From positions 2,666,001 through 2,730,000 of the forward strand of contig NC_013757.1 in assembly GCF_000025345.1 (NCBI RefSeq): a stretch of DNA of 64,000 bases, read 5' to 3'. Under the pieces are notes generated by a model. That model searched no databases. It had not been told where the DNA came from and saw only the letters and a program-made list of their open reading frames with translations. Positions 58,694-64,000 of this stretch are shown here, piece after piece. The stretch's first letter is position 1; the number at the start of each line of letters is the position of its first letter. This stretch comes from Geodermatophilus obscurus DSM 43160. GTDB lineage: Bacteria; Actinomycetota; Actinomycetes; Mycobacteriales; Geodermatophilaceae. The position numbers were made by a program, and so were the translations under genes.

Positions 58694-59836
58694 GTGGCGA
58701 GCGGGCCCCGAATCCGGACACTCTCTGCCGTACTCGCCGGGCTCGGTCTGGCGGTGCTGACCGGTTGCAGTCCGGCAGAACCGGCCGGAAGGGGAGCGGC
58801 CACCGCGACCACGGCGACGCCGACAGCGCCGGCGTCGTTCACGGTGGCGGCCACCGGAGATGTGCTGATTCACCAGGGCGGAGCACTGGTGCAGGGAGCA
58901 GCCGCAGCCGGCCAGGCGCAGGGAGTCGGCTACGACTTCAGCGGGGTGTTCGCCGATGTGGCCCCGGTGATCGGCGCGGCGGATCTGGCGATCTGCCACC
59001 TGGAGACGCCGCTGGCGCCACCGGAGGGCCCGTTCGAGGGCTATCCGACCTTCGCGGTGCAGCCACAGATCGTCGGCGCGCTGGCCGGCGCCGGCTACGA
59101 CACCTGCTCCACCGCCTCCAACCACTCCCTCGACGCCGGCTTCGCCGGACTGGTCCGCACCCTGGACACCCTCGACGCCCACCGAGTCGGCCACACCGGC
59201 ACCTACCGCACCGAACCGGAGGCCCAGATCCCGCACCTGGTGACCGTCGACGGGGTGCGGGTGGCGCACCTGTCCTGGACCTACGGGCTCAACGGCATCC
59301 CCCAACCGGCCGGGCAGCCGTGGGCGGTCAACGACTTCGACCCGGCGGGGCCCCGAGTCGAGGGCATCCTCGCCGAGGCCGCCCGGGCCCGGGCCGCCGG
59401 CGCCGAGGTGGTCATCGCCAGCGTGCACTGCTGCACCGAGTACGACCCCGACCCCAGCCCGGCCCAGACCGCGATCGCCGAGGCGCTGCTGGCCTCCCCC
59501 GACATCGACCTGATGCTGGGCCACCACGCCCACGTGGTACAGCCCTTCGAGCGGATCCACGGCGAGTGGGTGGCCTACGGGCTGGGCAACCACATCGCCC
59601 AACAGACCCGGCCGGTCACCTACGACTCGGTGATCGCCCGGTTCACCTTCACCCGCGGCCCCGAGGGCCGCTACACGGTCAGCACCGCCGAGGCCATCCC
59701 CACCCACATCCGACTCGCCGGCGACGGTCTGGCCGTCGTGCCCACCCATCCCGGCGAGCCCGCCTACGAGCGGGTCGCCGAGGTGGTCGGCCGCCGCGGT
59801 GGCGCCGACGCCGGACTGCTCGTCAGCGACCGCTGA
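58694..59836 (+). CDS. CapA-family lipoprotein, 380 aa
   Basis: Lipoprotein signal peptide TLSAVLAGLGLAVLTGC with the lipobox LTGC, then a Thr/Ala linker and the CapA/PgsA metallophosphatase-like domain: FTVAATGDVLIHQGGALVQG (Asp of the GDV motif), AICHLETPLAPPEGPFEGYP, TASNHSLDAGFAGLVRTLDT (SNH motif) and LMLGHHAHVVQPFERIHGEW (GHHxH). The family takes part in poly-gamma-glutamate or capsule handling at the outer face of the membrane. No capB/capC genes are present. The GTG at 58694 puts the signal peptide at the N-terminus and fits the leaderless -10. Confidence 0.88.
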   Translation: MASGPRIRTLSAVLAGLGLAVLTGCSPAEPAGRGAATATTATPTAPASFTVAATGDVLIHQGGALVQGAAAAGQAQGVGYDFSGVFADVAPVIGAADLAICHLETPLAPPEGPFEGYPTFAVQPQIVGALAGAGYDTCSTASNHSLDAGFAGLVRTLDTLDAHRVGHTGTYRTEPEAQIPHLVTVDGVRVAHLSWTYGLNGIPQPAGQPWAVNDFDPAGPRVEGILAEAARARAAGAEVVIASVHCCTEYDPDPSPAQTAIAEALLASPDIDLMLGHHAHVVQPFERIHGEWVAYGLGNHIAQQTRPVTYDSVIARFTFTRGPEGRYTVSTAEAIPTHIRLAGDGLAVVPTHPGEPAYERVAEVVGRRGGADAGLLVSDR

Positions 59837-60018
59837 ACAACCGGTGATCGGGTCGCCGTCACCGGACATCCACGTGCGTCCGAGGTCGGACACCCTCGGT
59901 GCCTGGCTTGCTCCCCCCGCCACGCGCTGCCGACCGAGCCGACACCTACACTGCCCGCCGGCAGGAGCCTGCACTCACATACGGCGCGATGGCGCGCCGT
60001 GGGGAGGTGTGCGTCTCG

Positions 60019-60567
60019 ATGGAAGATGCCCATGCCCGTCCAGCTCGCTTTTCGGTCGACCGGCTGACCGCGGTACGGGAGTGGATCTGGCGGCACAGCA
60101 GCCAGCCCAACGGCGACCCATGGGATAGCGACCCCGAGCACCTGGACCGGGCCGCGCAGAACCTCCTGGGCGACCTCGCCCAGCTCCTCACCAGCAGCAA
60201 CCCACAGCCGGCCAGCGCACTGCACCCACCGCGGGCACCCCACCCGTTGGTCGACGCGCACGGGCTGCCGTTGACCACCCTCGTCCCGGCTGCAGACCGG
60301 CACGACAGCCTGCTCGTCGGGCCGATCCAGGACTCGATGCCGACGATCAGGCGCGGTGGCCGCGGCCGACCGCGAAGGCGACCGGCCACGCTGCACCGCG
60401 ACGAGGACTACGACGCCCCGCGGGTGCGCCGCTACCTCCGCCGGCGCGGGATTTCCGCCCGCATCGCCAGGATCGGCCGCGACTCCAGCGCCCGGCTGGG
60501 CCGGCACGGTTGGGTCGAACGAATCCATGGCTGGCTGCTGTCCTACAAACGTCTCGCCCTGCATTAG
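60019..60567 (+). pseudogene. chimeric frame: unknown N-terminus joined to an IS5 transposase end
   Basis: Residues 1-60 (MEDAHARPARFSVDRLTAVR, EWIWRHSSQPNGDPWDSDPE, HLDRAAQNLLGDLAQLL) are an unrecognised soluble protein. From about 60240 the frame becomes LVDAHGLPLTTLVPAADRHD, VRRYLRRRGISARIARIGRD and LLSYKRLALH, the C-terminal part of an element-A-type IS5 transposase. An end like that of element A (TGCAACGTCTCC) lies at 60693. The host gene was cut by that insertion and both partners are decayed. Confidence 0.6.
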
Positions 60568-60709
60568 GACGGCAGCGCGGGGCTGCCCCTGCTTCGGTTG
60601 ACCCTGTCCGGTAGGGGATGGATCGCGGCCATCACCGCGTTGGGCCGCCCGGCGATCACTCTTATCTGCGCCCGGCGCTAACGACGAACTCATGCAACGT
60701 CTCCTGATG

Positions 60710-60837
60710 CTGCAACGGCGCTTCTTCGTATCGACGCTTCTGATCCTGCGTCTCGGCGGCGTGTCCAGCGTTCCGCGCGGTGTGTCGCCCCATGGATTAC
60801 GTGATCGGACCGGCACGCCAGAGAAGTGCCGTTGCAG
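60710..60837. mobile_element. miniature inverted-repeat element, 128 bp
   Basis: CTGCAACGGCGCTTCT and complement of CTGCAACGGCACTTCT (15 of 16 matched) bound 128 bp without coding content. The ends match IS701 copy 2 (ACTGCAACGGCA), so this looks like a non-autonomous derivative of it. Confidence 0.6.
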
Positions 60838-60841
60838 TATC

Positions 60842-61110
60842 AGAGCTTGTCCCACGTCGTTCGCTTCTGGTGGTAGGTCAGCGTCCCGGCGAGGGTGAAG
60901 AATGCGGTGAACAACCGGGCGCGGCGTTCGTAGCGGAGCGTCGGGCGGCGGTAGCCGGCCAGTCGGGCGAGGGAGCCTCCAAACAACCCAGAGGTGCCGG
61001 CCGAGCTTGGTGCTGGTCTCCACGCCGCGGCGGGGGATCCGCGAGGTGATCGGGCGGGAGCGCAGCCAGGTGCGCATCTCCGGGATCTCCAACGCGGCTC
61101 TAGGGTGCAC
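60842..61110 (-). pseudogene. IS5-family transposase, C-terminal remnant
   Basis: Frame pieces RPITSRIPRRGVETSTKLGR, HLWVV and, after a shift, LARLAGYRRPTLRYERRARL, FTAFFTLAGTLTYHQK. This is the Glu-containing end (normally RHRWVVERTLAWLAGYRRLT) of yet another IS5 type. The catalytic front half is missing. Confidence 0.6.
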
Positions 61111-61232
61111 GGACGAGCGGTGGGAGATCCAATTGGCGGCCTCGGGTGAACATCTCGATGTTGATAAGTCGGGAAAGGAGTGCGTCCTCGACACACTCCG
61201 ACCTGCCCCCTCTGCACCCCAGTACGGTCAGT

Positions 61233-61922
61233 GAGGTTTTCTCGCTCTCGGGGTGAAGATTGTCTTGCCAAAGGCCGATCTCCTTTTCCCGGGAGCCCGC
61301 TGTGTCTCATCGTGCCAGCCTGGATGTGTCCGCACCGGTGTTGAAGGCGGTGACCGGCTGGGTCGCCCGCCGCCGCCGGCGACCGGGATCGCGTCCGGCG
61401 CAGCGCGCCGGGACGGGCACACCCAGGTCGTGCTGGTGTTGCGCTGGCCGCGCCACCGCCTCGACGTGCGCACCCTGGCCGGCGAGGCGGGGCTGAGCAT
61501 CGCCACCGCCTACCGCTACCTGCACGAGGCGCTCGACGTGATCACTGAGCACGCCCCCGATCTGGCCCGACGTGCTGGCCCGCGCCCGCCGCGGCGCGCT
61601 GCCCTTCCTGTGCCTTTACGGCACGCTGATCCCGACCGACCGGGTCGCCGCCCGCGCCGAGCGCGGGCACCACCTGTGGTACTCCGGCAAGCACCACGCC
61701 TTCGGCGGCAGCGTGCAAGTCCTGTGCAACCCCGGCGGCTTCTCGCTCCGCGTTCCGCTGCCCGACGTAGTGGCGATGCAGACCCGCCAGCCCAACCTCG
61801 AGGGCGCCGGGGAGATCCCGCTGCGCCGGCTGGTGAAGGAGGCGCTGCGGATGCGGCCCTCCCGCATCGTCGTCGGCGAGGTGCGGCAGGAGGAGTGCCT
61901 CGACCTGACGCAGTACGCCTGA
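61233..61922 (+). pseudogene. IS element D fragment fused to a CpaF/TadA ATPase fragment
   Basis: Begins with the GAGGTTTTCTC end of element D. Transposase pieces follow (VSHRASLDVSAPVLKAVTGW; GLSIATAYRYLHEALDVITE; GTLIPTDRVAARAERGHHLW; SGKHHAFGGSVQVLCNPGGF). At about 61750 the frame switches to DVVAMQTRQPNLEGAGEIPL, RRLVKEALRMRPSRIVVGEV and RQEECLDL. The latter is the Walker-B/His-box region of CpaF-type secretion ATPases that power Flp/Tad pili. The two parts form one open frame of about 115 codons, but the product cannot be either enzyme. Confidence 0.65.
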
Positions 61923-62009
61923 ACGCACACCGGACCGTGTGGAAGATGCGCGCAGACGAGGGCTCCTACAACCGCGCATGCGCTCCCGTCTGGCCAGCAG
62001 CCGTCGATG

Positions 62010-62249
62010 AACACCAGCCGGTGTCGGGCACCCGCGCCGATCGCCCGCCGGCGCGGCCGATCGGCGCGTCGCGCGTCCTGCCACGCCTGCTAGCGCGGCC
62101 CCAGCTCGACGACCAGCTCGGCCAGGACCTCTCGAGACAGTCCGGTCACTCGGCGATCGGCGACAGCGGCGGCACGAGCCAGGCTCCTTGACACACCACG
62201 ACCCTGCCCCGTCCGTCACGAGCCAGCCGTCCCGCTAACCATGCACAAG
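62010..62249 (-). mobile_element. 5' end fragment of IS5-type element B
   Basis: Right end GCTAACCATGCACAAGGTCGT (one change from element B) with the start of its transposase (ADRRVTGLSREVLAELVVEL, a stop, then RRAIGAGARHRLVFIDG). The remainder is absent. It directly precedes the hydrolase gene. Confidence 0.7.
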
Positions 62250-62359
62250 GTCGTTAGTTCCTTCCCACACAGCTGGACCCGGTGTGCCGTTGGCGGCGAA
62301 ACCCGGTTCTGCAGCAAGTGTGACTGTTGCCACACCTTGAAACCCGCCCTAGGGTCCAC

Positions 62360-62378
62360 ACCGATCACTGGTCGGTCA
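62360..62378. promoter_or_regulatory. inverted repeat upstream of the hydrolase operon
   Basis: ACCGATCACTGGTCGGT forms a 5-bp inverted repeat (ACCGA/TCGGT) about 20 bases before the start codon; a possible repressor site for the two-gene operon. Confidence 0.4.
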
Positions 62379-62396
62379 ATGGTGACGGGAGTGAAG

Positions 62397-63152
62397 ATGA
62401 GCAAGTTGGCATTTGTTGAGGGGACAGGCTCCGTTCGCGTCTTGGTCCTGCACGGTTGGGCGCTGGACAGCTCGATCTGGCATGCGTCCCGTGCCGAGAC
62501 GAATTTAGATCGATTCACGTACGCGTACCTCGACTTCTCCGGGTACGGCCCCGACGAGGGCGTTCGTGAGCCAGCACAGGGCATCGACGGCATGGCGTCG
62601 GAGGCCTTGGCTGCCACCGATGAACTGGGATGGGACTCTTTCGCGATACTAGGCCACTCGATGGGCGGGGCGACGGCTCTGCGCGTGACCACTCTCGCTC
62701 CCGATCGCGTGTCCTCAGTCGTCGCATTGACGCCAGTGGCACCCAGTGGCACGCCGCTCGATGCGGACACCTACGAGGCTTTCCGGTCGGCCTTTCCAAA
62801 TTCCGGCCCGACACTCGGTGGACTCGCTCCTTACCTCACGCCCGAGCAGCTGCGCAACATCGTGTCGCGCTCCCACCTGACCATGGACCAGAGCATCTGG
62901 GACGCGTACCTGTCCAACTGGACCGGCGCCGACTTCGCCAACAGCCTCGATCGGTACTCAGGGCCGGTGACGTTGGTCTACGGCGACAGTGATCCGTTCG
63001 TGACGAAGGAGTACCTCGCCGGAACCACTGCCGCGATGAAGCAGGCCGATTTAGTTCCGATCGCATCGGCAGGGCACTACCCGATGGTTGAGAATGCAGC
63101 AGCGGCCGTGGCTCTGTGGGAAGCCGCCCTGACCGACAAGAACGGAAAGTAG
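62397..63152 (+). CDS. alpha/beta hydrolase, 251 aa
   Basis: ATG at 62397 after GGGAGTGAAG. MSKLAFVEGTGSVRVLVLHG (HG oxyanion region), then SFAILGHSMGGATALRVTTL with the nucleophile Ser of GHSMGG (near residue 90), VTLVYGDSDPFVTKEYLAG (acid, near 200) and IASAGHYPMVENAAAAVALW (His of AGHYP). The complete triad supports an active esterase, lactonase or C-C hydrolase. Local base composition is less GC-rich than in neighbours. It is six bases from the next gene, giving a clear operon with a decarboxylase-type enzyme. Confidence 0.87.
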   Translation: MSKLAFVEGTGSVRVLVLHGWALDSSIWHASRAETNLDRFTYAYLDFSGYGPDEGVREPAQGIDGMASEALAATDELGWDSFAILGHSMGGATALRVTTLAPDRVSSVVALTPVAPSGTPLDADTYEAFRSAFPNSGPTLGGLAPYLTPEQLRNIVSRSHLTMDQSIWDAYLSNWTGADFANSLDRYSGPVTLVYGDSDPFVTKEYLAGTTAAMKQADLVPIASAGHYPMVENAAAAVALWEAALTDKNGK

Positions 63153-63158
63153 ATCCTC

Positions 63159-63929
63159 ATGTCGAAGATCCCTTACAAGGGCATGCCCCCTATGGTGTGG
63201 GCTCCGCAGCCCCCTCAGTTGATCCACAACGCACGCATGATCATCGTGGGCTACGAGGCGGACCGGACAGCTTTGGAAGAAGTGCTGCCCACGGGCCTGT
63301 CTCCCCACGCCAACAACACCATCCAGATGAACATGTACGAGATTGAAGCCGACCAGAGCAGCGGTTTCGGCGGCTTCTCCTTGACATACCTGACTGTCGA
63401 AGTCGACGGGCACGACAGCCTCGCCGGTGATGGCACTGTCGCGATCCCCGGTCGGTTCTTTGCCTACTACTGGAACAGCTCACCCCGAGTCATCGCCTAC
63501 GCGCGCGAGGGAGCTGGAATCCCCGCCATGCCTGGTGTGCGCACCGGGACGGTCGACCACGGCGTGCTGACCTCGAGCCTGGTGGTGGAAGGCCAAGAGG
63601 TCATCCAACTCACGGCATCGGTGACGGACAACCCCGCCGGCCACCTGGGCGGACACTTGAACTACTACGCCCACCGCCAAATCCCGCAGCCCTTCGGCGG
63701 GTTCGCCTCACTGAGTGAGCTCATCGAGCTGCCACTGCCCTTCACCGTCGACCTGTTCGAGGCCTCGATTGACAGCCTCAAGTTCAGCTTCCCGGAGGGG
63801 CACCCGGCTGGCCGTCTAACACCGGTGTCACCACTGAACATCACGTCGTTGCTGTACGGGGATGTCACCTTCACCTACTCAATGGGGCGCGTGATCCGCG
63901 ACTACCTGGAGGAGGACGCAGCGCTGTAG
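63159..63929 (+). CDS. acetoacetate decarboxylase-family protein, 256 aa
   Basis: MSKIPYKGMPPMVWAPQPPQ, then MIIVGYEADRTALEEVLPTG, QMNMYEIEADQSSGFGGFSL and GRFFAYYWNSSPRVIAYARE fit the ADC beta-barrel fold, followed by DSLKFSFPEGHPAGRLTPVS. Classical members decarboxylate acetoacetate through a lysine Schiff base; relatives act as aldolases or dehydratases. I could not place the Schiff-base lysine with certainty, so the reaction is open. Second gene of an operon with the alpha/beta hydrolase and followed by a terminator. Together they may process a beta-keto ester or acid. Confidence 0.83.
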   Translation: MSKIPYKGMPPMVWAPQPPQLIHNARMIIVGYEADRTALEEVLPTGLSPHANNTIQMNMYEIEADQSSGFGGFSLTYLTVEVDGHDSLAGDGTVAIPGRFFAYYWNSSPRVIAYAREGAGIPAMPGVRTGTVDHGVLTSSLVVEGQEVIQLTASVTDNPAGHLGGHLNYYAHRQIPQPFGGFASLSELIELPLPFTVDLFEASIDSLKFSFPEGHPAGRLTPVSPLNITSLLYGDVTFTYSMGRVIRDYLEEDAAL

Positions 63930-63940
63930 CCAGCAGCCGA

Positions 63941-63979
63941 GGGCCCGCCTGCTTCAACCCATGGGTCCGAGGCGGGCCC
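63941..63979 (+). terminator. 10-bp inverted repeat after the operon
   Basis: GGGCCCGCCT and AGGCGGGCCC with a 19-base loop, 12 bases after the TAG at 63929. Confidence 0.7.
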
Positions 63980-64000
63980 AGGCCATTCAGCGGCCGGTAC

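Noticed and set aside
29840..63929. A functional pathway linking the BKACE enzyme with the acetoacetate-decarboxylase-type enzyme.
   Set aside because: They are 33 kb apart, on opposite strands and separated by many mobile elements; only a chemical analogy connects them.

Overview
The window is high-GC (about 70%) DNA with GC-rich third codon positions, frequent GTG starts and many 4-base ATGA gene overlaps. It carries actinobacterial families: a 1,614-residue NAD-glutamate dehydrogenase, a SARP regulator, an ECF41 sigma factor, Lsr2, a CsbD-like protein, and LLM and F420-type (PPOX-fold) oxidoreductases. It reads as a chromosomal accessory region of an actinobacterium. The gene mix and desiccation/stress flavour would fit Geodermatophilaceae, but that placement is inference.

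Layout. 0-7 kb: a CsbD fragment, decayed CFA-synthase and integrase remnants, a PRC-barrel protein, an alditol-oxidase-like flavoenzyme, an RpiB-type isomerase, a DUF2252 fragment beside a tRNA-Gly 3' fragment, and a MazEF-type toxin-antitoxin pair. 7-13.3 kb: a SARP-centred cluster of methyltransferase, SARP regulator, hotdog thioesterase and LLM flavin oxidoreductase. GTTGCA-type direct repeats with 11-bp period lie in front of both target units. 13.3-17.3 kb: primase and integrase debris, a LuxR regulator, an FAD monooxygenase and an ABM-like protein. 17.4-28.5 kb: an IS5 element, a PPOX gene convergent with an ECF41-epimerase pair, two FAD monooxygenases (one with an ABM-fold partner), a TetR regulator with matching palindromes, a decayed membrane protein, and a membrane protein/winged-helix pair.

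28.5-40.7 kb is an insertion-sequence pile-up: IS3, two IS701-type elements (one split by an IS110 element), three IS5-type elements placed end to end with one TAA between neighbours, and an IS630 element. A BKACE-type enzyme gene and a DUF499 remnant survive inside it. 40.8-48.5 kb is housekeeping-like: NAD-GDH, inorganic pyrophosphatase, an STAS-domain anti-anti-sigma factor and decayed neighbours. 48.5-62.3 kb is again mosaic: a tRNA 3' fragment with a truncated integrase, two miniature inverted-repeat elements, a secreted charged heptad-repeat protein, a dodecin, a truncated nitrile hydratase locus, a conserved 466-residue unknown, an Lsr2 gene cut by an IS, a CapA lipoprotein and chimeric IS fragments. 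62.4-63.9 kb holds an alpha/beta hydrolase plus an acetoacetate-decarboxylase-family gene, ending at a terminator.

Two themes stand out. The region looks like a hot spot for integrases and insertion sequences that land in or next to one another. In addition, an unusually large number of otherwise good genes are broken by one missing base, typically in a short homopolymer. That may be real decay or a consensus error, and it limits how firmly any frameshifted gene here can be called dead. The most distinctive candidates for something undescribed are the secreted EDAKxxA-repeat protein and the compact SARP-box regulon.
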